NCBI RefSeq assembly: GCF_003130705.1
Contig: NZ_CP021354.1
Span: forward strand, 5,766,001 to 5,830,000
Direction of reading: 5' to 3'
Source: Rhodococcus oxybenzonivorans
GTDB taxonomy: Bacteria > Actinomycetota > Actinomycetes > Mycobacteriales > Mycobacteriaceae
Length of the DNA: 64,000 nucleotides
The notes under the pieces are model-generated. The model did no database searches and had not been told where the DNA came from. It was given only the letters and a program-made list of their open reading frames with translations. Every line of letters begins with the position of its first letter. Positions within the stretch are counted from its first letter, which is position 1. Positions 1 through 9,359 of the stretch are shown piece after piece. A program made the translations under genes and the position numbers.

Positions 1-1268
1 ACCGACACCATGAATTCGAGGGCACCGAGCGCCTCCTCGATCGCCCCGCTGTTGGGCAGGGAGCGGGCCGGGTTCCCCGCGAGGGTGATCAGCGCCCGGG
101 TGCGGCCAGGCCCGGGAGTGAGGATCTCCTCCGCGAAACACACCGCGGGCAACTCCCCCATCGCCTCCGGCAGTCCCCGCACCCGCGAACGCCACCGGTC
201 GAACATCAGCTTCGGCGGCCTGGTCACCGGCCAGGTGTTCTGTCCACCCGCGGGCGGCAAGGCGAACATCGCCCCTCCGGGCCGGTCCAGGTTGCCGGTG
301 ACGATGGTGAGTACCTCGACGAGCCAGTTCGCGAGGGTGCCGAACTCCTGCATGCAGGTGCCGATCCGCGAATGTGCTACCGCCGCAGGAGCACCCGCGA
401 ACCCACGAGCCACCGAGCGAATCACATCGGCGTCGATCCCGCACGCCGCGGCAACGGCATCGGGCTCGAATTCCGCCGCCATCGCGAAGGCGGCGTCGAG
501 GCCGTCCACCACGTCCGGCACCCGCTCGGGTCTGGACAGTCCCTCGGACGCGATCACGGACAGCACCCCGAGCAAAAACAGGGCGTCGGTCCCGGGCCGG
601 ATCGGCACGTGCAGATCCGCGACCTCGGCGGTGCGGGTCCGCACCGGGTCCACCACGACGAGGGTGCCGCCCCGCTCGCGCAGCGCCTGCAGGCGGTGGT
701 GGATGCCGGGCGCGGTGACGGTACTGCCGTTGGACACCATCGGGTTCGAACCGAGGATCAGCAGGTAGTCGGTGCGGTCGAGGTCGGGCAGGCTCATGCC
801 GAGGCCGGTACCGTACAGCAGCATGTGCGCGAGGTTCTTCGGCCAGGTGTCGACGCTCGCAGGCGAGTAGATGTTCCGGGTGCCGACCGCGCCGATCAAC
901 TCACCGAGGTAGAACGTCGAATCCAGGTGGTGGGCAGCCGGATTACCGTGGTAGATCGCGCAGCTGCCCGGATCGCCGGTGACGAACTCCGGCAGTCGCC
1001 TCTCGATCTCACCGAACGCTTCGTCCCAGGTGGCCTCGCGGAATCCGCCGTCCGAGGTGCGCAACAGCGGTGTCCGGATCCGGTCGGGGTCGTTCTCGAT
1101 GCGGCCGAGGCCGAGGCCTTTCGCGCAGCTGTGCCCGCCGCTCAGTACGTCGTCGGGGTTCGGTGCGACCCGCACGATGGTGCGGCCGTCGAGCTCGACG
1201 AGTAGCCCGCAGGTCGACTCGCACAGTGGGCAGATTCGGTGCCCGACGATCGGTTCTGCGGTGCTCAT
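1..1268 (-). CDS. molybdopterin oxidoreductase, first of a tandem pair (C-terminal part outside window)
   Basis: This gene starts at ATG 1268 and runs off the left edge, so only about 422 N-terminal residues are visible. The protein opens with a [4Fe-4S] binding pattern C13-x2-C16-x3-C20-x27-C48, as in the DMSO-reductase/formate-dehydrogenase superfamily, followed by the molybdopterin-binding fold (for example LILGSNPMVSNG and LVVVDPVRTRTAEVAD). I see no obvious Cys or Sec metal ligand in the expected active-site loop, so the redox substrate cannot be guessed. The start overlaps the stop of the upstream paralogue by one base (TGATG), indicating translational coupling. Function beyond the family is unknown. 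Confidence 0.85.
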   Translation of the reverse strand, partial: MSTAEPIVGHRICPLCESTCGLLVELDGRTIVRVAPNPDDVLSGGHSCAKGLGLGRIENDPDRIRTPLLRTSDGGFREATWDEAFGEIERRLPEFVTGDPGSCAIYHGNPAAHHLDSTFYLGELIGAVGTRNIYSPASVDTWPKNLAHMLLYGTGLGMSLPDLDRTDYLLILGSNPMVSNGSTVTAPGIHHRLQALRERGGTLVVVDPVRTRTAEVADLHVPIRPGTDALFLLGVLSVIASEGLSRPERVPDVVDGLDAAFAMAAEFEPDAVAAACGIDADVIRSVARGFAGAPAAVAHSRIGTCMQEFGTLANWLVEVLTIVTGNLDRPGGAMFALPPAGGQNTWPVTRPPKLMFDRWRSRVRGLPEAMGELPAVCFAEEILTPGPGRTRALITLAGNPARSLPNSGAIEEALGALEFMVS

Positions 1269-3397
1269 CACGCGTCCTGTTCGATTGCGGTGGGCTCGAC
1301 CGCGACGGGAACCGCGGTCATGGTGGGCATCGCGTTGATCGACTGGACACCCTCACCGGTTCCGGTCAGCGCGTTCACGTTCACTCCGACGTCCTCGCGC
1401 GGGTCGACGCTGCCGAAACAGTGCGTCATCGACACGCTGCCCCGGGCCAGGGTGACATCTGCCCGTGCGGTCGCCCGCAGGCGTCCGGACGCCGATCGCA
1501 CGGTCACCGCCTGCCCGTCGCCGATACCCAGGGCGGCGAGGTCGGCGGGGTGCAGGCTCGCGGGGTTGGCGCCGCCGGGAACGAGCCCCGGGACACGAGT
1601 GCCGGTGGAGTTGACGGCCTCGCGGATCCGTCGCACCGTCAGAAGAAACGGGAACTGCGTCGTGACGGCCTTGTCCATCAGCGCTGCGTGTAGTTCGTCG
1701 CGCACGTCCTCGGGCATCAGTGTCAGGCGGTGTCCGGCACCCTCCTCGGTGGCCCGACCGACGACGGCACCGCTGCGCCCGGCGAGATGTCCGTGCGGAG
1801 CGGCGACCAGGTTGGCGAACGGCACGCGTCCGCGCTCGGTCATCATCGCCAGCAACTGTTCGGAGGTCGGCGGCGCGGCGGGATCGAGGATGCGGCCGGC
1901 GAACTTGACCGGCTGCCCGGAGGCGGCGGCAAGGTCGAGGAAGAACCGCCAGTCGTCGACGACGCCGGGCGGCGCTGTCACAATCGCGGGAGTGTATTGC
2001 GCGAATGGGCGTGGAAAGAACGGCTCCATGATCACGGTGTGGTCGGCGCGCTCGTACATGGTAGTCGGGGCGATGACGTAGTCGGCGAGCCGCGCGGTGT
2101 CCGACATCCGAGGGTCTACGCACACCAGCAGGTCCAGTGATCGCAATGCGCGCAACGCTTTCCCGCGGTCGGGCAGCGCCGCCGCCGGATTGCCACCGGA
2201 GACGATCAGCGCCCGAACCCGGTCGGGGCCGGGTTCGAGGATCTCGTCCGCGAGGATGCCGGACGGCAGCTCGCCGCGAATCGCCCGCACCCCACCGATT
2301 CGGCTGCGAAATCCGTGCTCGTACGCCCGGGTGGGCGGTGCGACCTCTGCCCGCGCCGGCTGGTGCCGGGCCAGGACGGCGCGGTCGTCTGCCTGCTCCC
2401 CCTCGCGCAGGTACCTGCCGCACACCACGTTCAGAGCGGCGACGAGGTGCTCAGCGAGGTTCGAATGCGGGCCCATGCACAGCCCGGTGCCGCTGGTCGC
2501 CATCCCACGGCTCCCGCCCGCGAATACCCGTGCCGCTTCGCGGATCCGATCGGCAGGAACACCACAGACGCCCTGCACGACAGTGGGAGTCACGTCGGAC
2601 ACGGCATCGAGTAACGCGGTCAGGTCGGCGGTGTACCGGCCGCAGAAGTCGGCGTCGTGGAGGTGTTCGGTGAGGACGACGTGGAGAAGGCCGGCGAAGA
2701 GAACCGCGTCCGTCCCCGGCCGGGGCGCCAGGTGGATGTCGGCCAGGGCGGCGGTCTCGGTGCGCCGCGGGTCGACGACGATCAGCTTCAGGCCCCGCTC
2801 CCGCGCCGCCCGCAGGGTGACCGAGGGGTTCTGCACCACCGCGCCGTCCCCGTCGCCGCCGTTGCCGGAGACGACGGGGTTGGTGCCTGCCAGCAACCAT
2901 ACGTCTGCATCTTCGAAGCGTTGCCGGCCGCCGAGGTATGTGCCCATCCGTTCCGCGACAACCCATTTCGCGGACTGGTCGATGGTCATCGTCGAGAACA
3001 GCTTGTGTGAGCCGGTGCCCCGGAACCAGGCGCGGGCCATCGGCGGGGTGAGTGCAGCGAAGTTCTGCTGCGTCCCCATGAACAGCGCGACCGCATCCGG
3101 TCCGTGCCGGTCCACGATGGCGCGCAGCCGGCCCGCGATGTCGGCAGTCGCCTGCGCCACCGGCACCGGCTCATGGGTGCCGGTGGCGGTACGCCTCATC
3201 GAGGTGGTCAACCGATCCGGCCCGTGCACGAGGTCACCACCGCGACGCCCTTTCGGGCAGGTGTATCCACCGGAGATCGGATGGTGGGCGTCGCCGAGCA
3301 CCCGTGTGATCCGCCCGTCTTCGATGTCGAGCAGAACCCCGCACGAGGAGGCACACAGCCTGCAGAACGAGGTACGCCGGGACGTGACGGGTGGCAT
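1268..3397 (-). CDS. molybdopterin oxidoreductase, second of a tandem pair
   Basis: The protein has 709 residues when started at ATG 3397, four bases after the transporter stop, with a GAGG-type ribosome site upstream. A longer reading frame exists, but its extra N-terminus is Arg/Pro-rich and overlaps the transporter gene. It carries a [4Fe-4S] motif C12-x2-C15-x3-C19-x27-C47, then molybdopterin-binding segments (LLAGTNPVVSGNGG, LIVVDPRRTETAALAD) and a C-terminal molydopterin-dinucleotide-binding domain. It is a distant paralogue of the next gene. Two adjacent catalytic-type subunits without an FeS electron-transfer subunit or membrane anchor nearby is unusual. I infer a cytoplasmic redox enzyme acting on a compound imported by the neighbouring transporter; the substrate is unknown. 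Confidence 0.85.
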   Translation of the reverse strand: MPPVTSRRTSFCRLCASSCGVLLDIEDGRITRVLGDAHHPISGGYTCPKGRRGGDLVHGPDRLTTSMRRTATGTHEPVPVAQATADIAGRLRAIVDRHGPDAVALFMGTQQNFAALTPPMARAWFRGTGSHKLFSTMTIDQSAKWVVAERMGTYLGGRQRFEDADVWLLAGTNPVVSGNGGDGDGAVVQNPSVTLRAARERGLKLIVVDPRRTETAALADIHLAPRPGTDAVLFAGLLHVVLTEHLHDADFCGRYTADLTALLDAVSDVTPTVVQGVCGVPADRIREAARVFAGGSRGMATSGTGLCMGPHSNLAEHLVAALNVVCGRYLREGEQADDRAVLARHQPARAEVAPPTRAYEHGFRSRIGGVRAIRGELPSGILADEILEPGPDRVRALIVSGGNPAAALPDRGKALRALRSLDLLVCVDPRMSDTARLADYVIAPTTMYERADHTVIMEPFFPRPFAQYTPAIVTAPPGVVDDWRFFLDLAAASGQPVKFAGRILDPAAPPTSEQLLAMMTERGRVPFANLVAAPHGHLAGRSGAVVGRATEEGAGHRLTLMPEDVRDELHAALMDKAVTTQFPFLLTVRRIREAVNSTGTRVPGLVPGGANPASLHPADLAALGIGDGQAVTVRSASGRLRATARADVTLARGSVSMTHCFGSVDPREDVGVNVNALTGTGEGVQSINAMPTMTAVPVAVEPTAIEQDA

Positions 3398-3401
3398 CGG
3401 T

Positions 3402-4817
3402 TCAGTGCGCCTCGGCCGGTGCGGCCGCCGGTTCCGCGACCCCCGCCTCGGTGCGTCCGCGCAGTCGTTCCCGCACGAACAGTGCACCGAGGGTGAGGAC
3501 GGCGCCGGCGGTCGGCACGATCATCAGCAGGAAGATCGTGCGGGCATCCATTCCGGCCGCGATCAGGGCGGCGCCCAGGGTGGGCCCGGCAATGGACCCG
3601 ATGCGCCCGATTCCCATGGCCCAGCCGATGCCGGTCGAGCGTGCCGCTACCGGATAGATCGACGCGGCAATCGCGATGATGCCCGCCGAGCTACCGGACA
3701 TCCCGAATCCCACGATGCAGATCGTGATCAGCAACAGCGTGGAGTTTGCCAGGAACATCGCGACGGCACCGATGAACAGGGCCCCGAGCGTGTATCCGGC
3801 CATCACCACCGCGTAGGCGGCGTCCGACCCTCTGGATCGAGCCCACGCGGTGCCGACCCGGTCGGTGATCCACCCGATGGACAGCGCTCCGGCCATCCCG
3901 CCGAGGTTGAACAGCGCCGCGGCGAGGATCGCGTTCGACGGGCTCTGCCCGGCCTGGCTGAACAACGACGGCATCCATCCGAACAGGAAGTAGATCACCA
4001 GGAAGTTGATGACGAACACGACCCACAGCAGCACCGTGTCGAGCGCCCGGCCTCCGGCGAAGAGTTCCCGGATGGGCGATTTGGTGGCCACGGCGGTATC
4101 CACGGTGAACGTCACCGATCCGGTGACGCCCGCCTGCGGGGCGATCGCCGAGAGGATCTTCGCGGCGCCGGCGTGGTCGCCGCGGGCTGCGAGGAACTTG
4201 CCCGACTCCGGGAGTCCGGCCCACGCCAGTGCCGCCACGATCAGCGGGAGAACGCCGCCGGCCACGAAGATCGACTGCCAGCCGTATGCCGGGATCAGTT
4301 GTGCGGCGGCGAGTCCGCCGAGGAAGCCGCCGAGTGACATGCCCGCGACAACGATGGTGACCAGGGTGGAGCGGCTGCGCGCGGGGCTGTATTCACTGGT
4401 CAGGGCGATCAGGTTCGGGGTGACACCACCGAGTCCGATTCCGGCGAGGATGCGCAGCACGATCAGTACGCCTATGGACGGCGCAAATGCGGACGCGAGC
4501 GTGAACACTGCGAACAGCACCGTGCACAGCAGGATTACCCGGCGCCGGCCCCACCGGTCGGCGACGGGGCCGAACAGCAGGCTGCCCACGACCATCGCGC
4601 CGCTGCTGAGAGCCAGGAGCAGTCCGAACGACGCCTTGGACAGTCCCCAGTCCTCGGAGAGCGCGGGAATCGCGAATCCGATCAACTGGGCATCCATGCC
4701 GTCGAGGATCGCGAGCGCCAGGCACAGCCCGATGGCGCGTTTCTGGAGGGCCGACACCGGTGCGGTGTCGATGAGTTGGGAAATGTTTATTTCACGAGTT
4801 GGGGCCACGACGTGCAT
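3402..4817 (-). CDS. MFS transporter, aromatic acid:H+ symporter (AAHS) type
   Basis: A 471-residue integral membrane protein with about 12 hydrophobic segments. The first transmembrane segment contains the DGMDAQLIGFAIP stretch with the acidic residues typical of the AAHS family, followed by the cytoplasmic loop motif GPVADRWGRRR. ATG 4817 was chosen because GAGAGGA lies directly upstream; the longer open frame adds 89 low-complexity residues. It probably imports an aromatic or other cyclic carboxylate by proton symport. It stands between an acyl-CoA ligase and the two molybdenum enzymes on the same strand, so uptake, CoA activation and oxidation may form one pathway, which is inference. Confidence 0.85.
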   Translation of the reverse strand: MHVVAPTREINISQLIDTAPVSALQKRAIGLCLALAILDGMDAQLIGFAIPALSEDWGLSKASFGLLLALSSGAMVVGSLLFGPVADRWGRRRVILLCTVLFAVFTLASAFAPSIGVLIVLRILAGIGLGGVTPNLIALTSEYSPARSRSTLVTIVVAGMSLGGFLGGLAAAQLIPAYGWQSIFVAGGVLPLIVAALAWAGLPESGKFLAARGDHAGAAKILSAIAPQAGVTGSVTFTVDTAVATKSPIRELFAGGRALDTVLLWVVFVINFLVIYFLFGWMPSLFSQAGQSPSNAILAAALFNLGGMAGALSIGWITDRVGTAWARSRGSDAAYAVVMAGYTLGALFIGAVAMFLANSTLLLITICIVGFGMSGSSAGIIAIAASIYPVAARSTGIGWAMGIGRIGSIAGPTLGAALIAAGMDARTIFLLMIVPTAGAVLTLGALFVRERLRGRTEAGVAEPAAAPAEAH

Positions 4818-4872
4818 TCCTCTCGGAAGGGGGAACCGCGGGGGATGAAGCCTCGAGCTGAGCGGAAACGCC

Positions 4873-6414
4873 TCAGACCGGTGTGATGGTGCCCTCGACC
4901 GCGAGTGCGTCGCCGGGCACCTCGGGAAAGCGTTGGCGCAGGTTGGGCTTGGCGAGCTTGCCGGAGAAGGTGCGCGGCAGGGGCTCGCCCAGCGCGACGG
5001 CGTGCTTGGGACGCTTGAACTTCGCCAGGTTCTCGCCGGCGACCTCGGCGATGTCGGCGACGATCTCCTCGGCGGGACGCTCACTGTGGAACACCACCAT
5101 CGGCACTTCGCCCCAGCGGTCGTCCTTGACGCCGATGACCGCGAGGTCGACCAGTCCCTCGATGCCGTGCAATGCCTTCTCGATCTCCGCGGGATAGACG
5201 TTGAGACCCCCTGAAATCAGCATGTCCTTGCTGCGATCGACGATCTTCAGGAATCCGCCCTCATCCTGCATGCCGAGGTCGCCGGTGCGCAGCCACCCGT
5301 CTGCGAGGGCCGCCTGGGTGGCCTCGGGCTTGTTCCAGTACTCCCGCAGCACGTGCTCGCCGCGGACCAGGATCTCGCCGACCTCCCCTGCCGGGGTGTC
5401 GACTCCCGGATCGCCGATCCGGACGTGGGTGCCGACCAGCGGCAGCCCGGCGAAACCAGGGCGCGACACGGCGTCCTCGTAGGCAAGGGTCGACACCATG
5501 CCGGACGCCTCGGTCAGGCCGTAGCACTGGGTGAGTGGGATGCCGTGCGAGCGGTAGAAGTCGAGGAGGTCCAGGCTGACCGGCGCACCGCCCGTGCCGG
5601 CGAAGGTGAACTTCGCGAGCGTGCGGGTGCCGAAGTCGGGCAGCATCGTCATCCGTTCCCAGATCACCGGAACGGTGGTGGTGGCCGTGATCTGCTCGCG
5701 TTCGAAGGTGTCGAGGGCGATCTCGGGGTCGTACTCGCGGAGCAGGACCATCGTCGCGCCGGGCACGACGACGAGCTGCATGAAGATCGACAGGATCGAG
5801 CCGGTGTACACCAGCGGGGCCGAGCACAGAACCCGGTCCCGGGACGAGAAGCCGAACGTGATCGACTGCGAGATGCCCGGGGTCATCGCGTTGCGGTGGG
5901 TGATCAGGGCGCCCTTCTGCACCCCGGTGGTCCCCGACGTGTAACAGATGAAGCCGGGGTCGTCGGCGTCGATGGCGACGACGGGCGCGGTCCCGGGGTC
6001 GATCAGCCGCTCGTACGGCTGGTGGCCGGTGCCCCCGATCGCGTAGGTCTCGAACTCCGCTTCCTCGGCGGCGACCTCGAGGAGCGACGCGAAGTCGTCC
6101 TCGACGATCACCACGCGCGGCGCGGAGTCGACCACCATCGGCGCCAGCTCCTTGGCGGTGAGCCGGAAATTGAGCGGGACGCTGATGGCGCCGAGCTTCA
6201 GCGTCGCGAGGATGACATGCGCGAGTTCGGGGCGGTTGAGCATCATCACGGCGACACGATCGCCCTTGCGGACGCCGCGGGCCGCCAGTCCGCGAGCAAG
6301 CGCATCGGTGATCGCGTCGACCTCTGCCCAGGTCTGCGACGTGTCCCCGAACACGATCGCCTGCTGCTGCGAACGCGTTTTTCCCCAGAACCGGGTCAGG
6401 TCCGCGAGATTCAT
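4873..6414 (-). CDS. AMP-forming acyl-CoA synthetase
   Basis: A 513-residue member of the ANL superfamily. The P-loop-like motif YTSGTTGVQKG is followed by the aromatic/GLTEASG motif (A5 region), TGDLGMQDE (A7) and a C-terminal K in RTFSGKLAK that would be the catalytic lysine of the adenylation step. It should convert a carboxylic acid, ATP and CoA to acyl-CoA, AMP and PPi in the cytoplasm. The start ATG 6414 has a clear GAGGAG ribosome site. It is upstream of, and on the same strand as, the AAHS transporter (55-base gap), consistent with activation of the imported acid. Chain-length or ring specificity cannot be read from the sequence. Confidence 0.9.
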   Translation of the reverse strand: MNLADLTRFWGKTRSQQQAIVFGDTSQTWAEVDAITDALARGLAARGVRKGDRVAVMMLNRPELAHVILATLKLGAISVPLNFRLTAKELAPMVVDSAPRVVIVEDDFASLLEVAAEEAEFETYAIGGTGHQPYERLIDPGTAPVVAIDADDPGFICYTSGTTGVQKGALITHRNAMTPGISQSITFGFSSRDRVLCSAPLVYTGSILSIFMQLVVVPGATMVLLREYDPEIALDTFEREQITATTTVPVIWERMTMLPDFGTRTLAKFTFAGTGGAPVSLDLLDFYRSHGIPLTQCYGLTEASGMVSTLAYEDAVSRPGFAGLPLVGTHVRIGDPGVDTPAGEVGEILVRGEHVLREYWNKPEATQAALADGWLRTGDLGMQDEGGFLKIVDRSKDMLISGGLNVYPAEIEKALHGIEGLVDLAVIGVKDDRWGEVPMVVFHSERPAEEIVADIAEVAGENLAKFKRPKHAVALGEPLPRTFSGKLAKPNLRQRFPEVPGDALAVEGTITPV

Positions 6415-6570
6415 CTGTGCTCCTCGTTGTCGTCAGCCGGTCGTCCCGGCCGCGGCGTCGATGGGTGTGATCACCCTCACTGCGTGTCGTAAACCTAACA
6501 GTTGTAGGCATGGTACGCAATGTCCGATTTGGGGGTTCTCGCGGCTCGACATCGACCCTGTGGTGGTCAC

Positions 6571-6614
6571 GAAAACTACACCCACACAGTAGGTTTCGCG
6601 TGGGTGCAGTTTTC
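6571..6614. terminator. long hairpin between two minus-strand operons, likely terminator
   Basis: Two 15-base arms (6571-6585, GAAAACTACACCCAC, and 6600-6614, GTGGGTGCAGTTTTC) are inverted repeats with one mismatch around a 14-base loop. The position, 36 bases after the CoA-transferase stop and about 155 bases before the ligase start, fits a terminator for the Rieske operon. The A/T-rich outer ends would give a short U-tract in either direction. An operator role is a possible alternative. Confidence 0.55.
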
Positions 6615-6649
6615 GGGGGTATGCGCCGGATGCAACCGGCGAAAGCCAT

Positions 6650-7885
6650 CTAGCGGGGTGCTCGCGCCGGGTCCGTCGTCGCCGCGGCGATGCGCCGATC
6701 GTCGTACTGCGCGACCGCCCGCAGCACCTCCGTGGTATCCGCGCCCACGACCGGCGGGAGGGCGGGAGCGAATTTCTCCCCTGCGACGCGGACCGGGCTG
6801 GCAATGAACTCGAGCTCACCAACCCCCGGGTAGTCGACCCGGTAGGTGTTCTCCCGCGCCCGGAAGTGCGGGTCCGCGAGCATGTCGGCGACGCTGTTGA
6901 CCGGGCCACCGGCGATGCCGTGGTCCAGGAACAGCTGCACCCACTCGGCGCGGGTGCGTTGCGCGAAGATTTCCGTCAGCGCCCGCCACACCAGATCCGC
7001 GCGAGCAGGGGCGCCGTCGTCCGTGCTGGTGAGATCGACCCCGATCAGGTCCTCGCGCCCGACCGCGACCAGAAAGTTGTGCCAGAACTTCTCCACGTGC
7101 GACCCGAACAGGATCGCCTCACCGTCGCTGGTGCGGTAGGCCTCGAGCCGTGGCCAGTCGGGCAGTCGCCCGTCCGGCAACCAGGTCGGACGGGGAATCG
7201 AGCGATCCTCGTTCAACGCCGCATCCACGAGGTCCGGCATCCACGCGGCGGCGACATCGATGCCCGCCACCTCGACATGGCATCCCTCGCCGGTGGCACC
7301 GGCCTTGTGCAATGCGGCGAGCAATCCCATCGCCCCGTATGCGCCGAGCGCGTACATCGCGATCGGAGGCGCGGTCGATCCCGCCATGCCCTCGGTCGGC
7401 GGCTGCGCGGGAGTGGAAACCTCGCGGAGCCCGGCGTACGCGTCGAACACCGGGCCACCCGTGCCGAGACCGCGGTACGGGCCATCGGTGCCCATGCCCG
7501 ACACCGTGCACAGCACGATCTCCGGATTCATCTGTCGCAGTTGCTCGTAGCCGATACCGAGCCAGTCGAGATACCCGCCTCGCATGCCCTCGATCACCGC
7601 GTCGCACGAACGCGCAAGGTCGAGGAATGCCTGCTTGCCCTCGGGGGTGCGCAGATCGAGCGCGACGCTTCGCTTTCCGCGATTCCATCGCAAGTGCATG
7701 AACGCCGGACCGTCCTCGCCTCCGACGGCACGGCTGCCACCCACGCGCACAGGGTCCCCGAGTGGGCCGGATTCAATCTTGATCACGTCGGCACCCAGAT
7801 CGGCGAGATGCCCGCCGAGCGATGCCGGCGCCAGCTGCGCGACCTCGAGAATCCGAACGCCGTCCAACAGCGAGTAACCACTCAT
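6650..7885 (-). CDS. CaiB/BaiF family III CoA-transferase
   Basis: A 411-residue family III CoA-transferase. It begins SLLDGVRILEVAQL, has the LADLGADVIKIE segment and the Asp-containing FLDLARSCDAVIEG / VLCTVSGMGTDGPYRG regions typical of formyl-CoA transferase relatives, where the Asp forms the acyl-aspartyl intermediate. ATG 7885 has a GGAGGAGA ribosome site and overlaps the hotdog gene's stop as ATGA. It should move CoA between a donor acyl-CoA and an acid. It is the last gene of a four-gene coupled operon with a Rieske oxygenase and a crotonase, so it probably activates the acid substrate of that pathway. Confidence 0.88.
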   Translation of the reverse strand: MSGYSLLDGVRILEVAQLAPASLGGHLADLGADVIKIESGPLGDPVRVGGSRAVGGEDGPAFMHLRWNRGKRSVALDLRTPEGKQAFLDLARSCDAVIEGMRGGYLDWLGIGYEQLRQMNPEIVLCTVSGMGTDGPYRGLGTGGPVFDAYAGLREVSTPAQPPTEGMAGSTAPPIAMYALGAYGAMGLLAALHKAGATGEGCHVEVAGIDVAAAWMPDLVDAALNEDRSIPRPTWLPDGRLPDWPRLEAYRTSDGEAILFGSHVEKFWHNFLVAVGREDLIGVDLTSTDDGAPARADLVWRALTEIFAQRTRAEWVQLFLDHGIAGGPVNSVADMLADPHFRARENTYRVDYPGVGELEFIASPVRVAGEKFAPALPPVVGADTTEVLRAVAQYDDRRIAAATTDPARAPR

Positions 7886-8601
7886 GAACTCTCCTCCGCT
7901 CCCCGACCGGCGGTCAGCGAGACATTGTGTGTCTGATCGGGTTTCAGCTCGATCCAGAGTCCGTCGACTTCGGCTACGAGGACGTCTCCGTGATACATCG
8001 CACCGCGCATGAAGCGCTTGCGGCCATGCTGGCCGGCGAACTCGGCCTCCACTCGCAATTCGACGCCGAGCGGGGCGGGAGCTCGGTAGTCGACGCGCAG
8101 GTACGCCGTGCGCGCCCACGGTCTGCCGGAACTGTTGGCGAGGCGCGCGAGAATCTCGTCGAAGATCAGCGGCGTCACGCCACCGTTCATCGCATATCGC
8201 CCGGAATGGAATCTACCGACGGTGACGTGTCCACGCGCCCGCGTCTCTGTCACCTCGTCGATGTGGAGGGGAGGCGAGAGCGTGTGACCTCGCCCGGGAA
8301 GATCCCAGCGTCGGCCGGAAATCTGCTCGTCTTCATCGACCTCGAACTCCGCGAGCCGCGCCGCGAGGTCACGCAGCGTCCGCGCAGCGCGACCCGCCGC
8401 ATCAGGGTTCGGCCGGCTGCGGGTGACAGCCTCCTGCACGGCTCGCAGGGCCTCGGTCAACTCCGCGAATTCGTCGTCGCCGTCGGTGGTCGGTTCGAAT
8501 GGGTCTGCCCAAGTCGGATTCCAGATGTCGTCGTGCGCCGCGACGGTGGCGTCCATCCGGACCTCGCTTCCCGTGGAGAGGAATGGCGAACTGCGGGTCA
8601 T
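7882..8601 (-). CDS. hotdog-fold thioesterase-like protein (PaaI/YbgC type) with N-terminal extension
   Basis: A 239-residue protein whose C-terminal half looks like a hotdog domain: GRYAMNGGVTPLIFDEILARL resembles the helix of acyl-CoA thioesterases, followed by beta strands such as TAYLRVDYRAPAPLG. The first 100 residues are acidic and helical, with no recognised domain. ATG 8601 overlaps the crotonase stop (ATGA); an internal ATG at 8556 with a better Shine-Dalgarno sequence is an alternative. It may hydrolyse an acyl-CoA made by its operon partners, or act as a dehydratase of the MaoC-like fold. Substrate unknown. Confidence 0.7.
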   Translation of the reverse strand: MTRSSPFLSTGSEVRMDATVAAHDDIWNPTWADPFEPTTDGDDEFAELTEALRAVQEAVTRSRPNPDAAGRAARTLRDLAARLAEFEVDEDEQISGRRWDLPGRGHTLSPPLHIDEVTETRARGHVTVGRFHSGRYAMNGGVTPLIFDEILARLANSSGRPWARTAYLRVDYRAPAPLGVELRVEAEFAGQHGRKRFMRGAMYHGDVLVAEVDGLWIELKPDQTHNVSLTAGRGAEESS

Positions 8602-9359
8602 CGGGCCCGACTTTCGAAGTACGAGCTGAACATCTCCTCGACCGGACGCGGTCGCAGCGTCATGCGCGACACGGCGTTCTCCCGGTCGTACCGGCTCCGC
8701 AGACCCTGCCCCGGCCCCTCGAGCAGCAGCGACTTGATCTCGCGCATCGATTCCGGGGGCTGCGCCGCAATCTGTTCGGCCGCCTCGAGCGCGGTACCGA
8801 GGACGTCGCCGTCGGCCGCGTACCGGGATACGAGCCCCATTCGGAAGGCCTCCTGGCCGGACACTGCTCGTGAGGTCATCAGCAGATCGCGGGTTTGTCC
8901 CGCGCCGATCAGCGTGTCGAGCACCCAGGTCAGATTGGCGCCGCCGTACTTCGCGGCGCTGACGGTGATGCGGGTGTCGGGGCCACCCACCCGCAGATCC
9001 GAACACACCGCCAGCAGGGTCCCCCCGCCGTAGGACATTCCGTGTACAGCGGCGATGGTGGGTTTGGGGAACGTGAAGTACCTCCACAACAGCTCGTCCC
9101 GTTCGAGCATGCTCAGGGTGCCGGCGTCGGGAGTCATCGCCCGGAGTTCCTTCAGGTCGTATCCGGCGGAGAACGCCGCCGGACCCTCTCCCGCCAGCAC
9201 CACGACCCGAACCGCCGGGTCGCCCGCCGCCTCGGCGAGCGCGGCATCGAGTTCGCGTTGCAGCCCGAGCGAGATCGCGTTGTGCACGTCCGGGCGAGCG
9301 AGGTCGAGCTGCAGCACGCCGGGAGCCGGCGACGAACGACGCAGGTCGCCCGACGTCAC
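8598..9359 (-). CDS. enoyl-CoA hydratase/isomerase family protein
   Basis: A 253-residue crotonase-fold protein. The oxyanion-hole signatures are visible as AAFSAGYDLKEL and HGMSYGGGTLLAVCSDLRV. The usual first catalytic Glu region (IPE) is replaced by VSAAKYGGANLTW, so hydratase activity is uncertain, and isomerase, hydrolase or ring-cleaving chemistry is possible. The start is GTG 9359, forming GTGA with the stop of the Rieske gene; no strong ribosome site is seen, so translation is probably coupled. It is the second gene of the Rieske operon. Confidence 0.82.
   Translation of the reverse strand: MTSGDLRRSSPAPGVLQLDLARPDVHNAISLGLQRELDAALAEAAGDPAVRVVVLAGEGPAAFSAGYDLKELRAMTPDAGTLSMLERDELLWRYFTFPKPTIAAVHGMSYGGGTLLAVCSDLRVGGPDTRITVSAAKYGGANLTWVLDTLIGAGQTRDLLMTSRAVSGQEAFRMGLVSRYAADGDVLGTALEAAEQIAAQPPESMREIKSLLLEGPGQGLRSRYDRENAVSRMTLRPRPVEEMFSSYFESRAR

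Noticed and set aside
2097..4337. 746-codon open frame on the plus strand
   Set aside because: It lies antisense to the molybdopterin oxidoreductase and MFS genes, is rich in Arg/Ser/Pro/Gly/His and matches no domain; a typical high-GC shadow frame.
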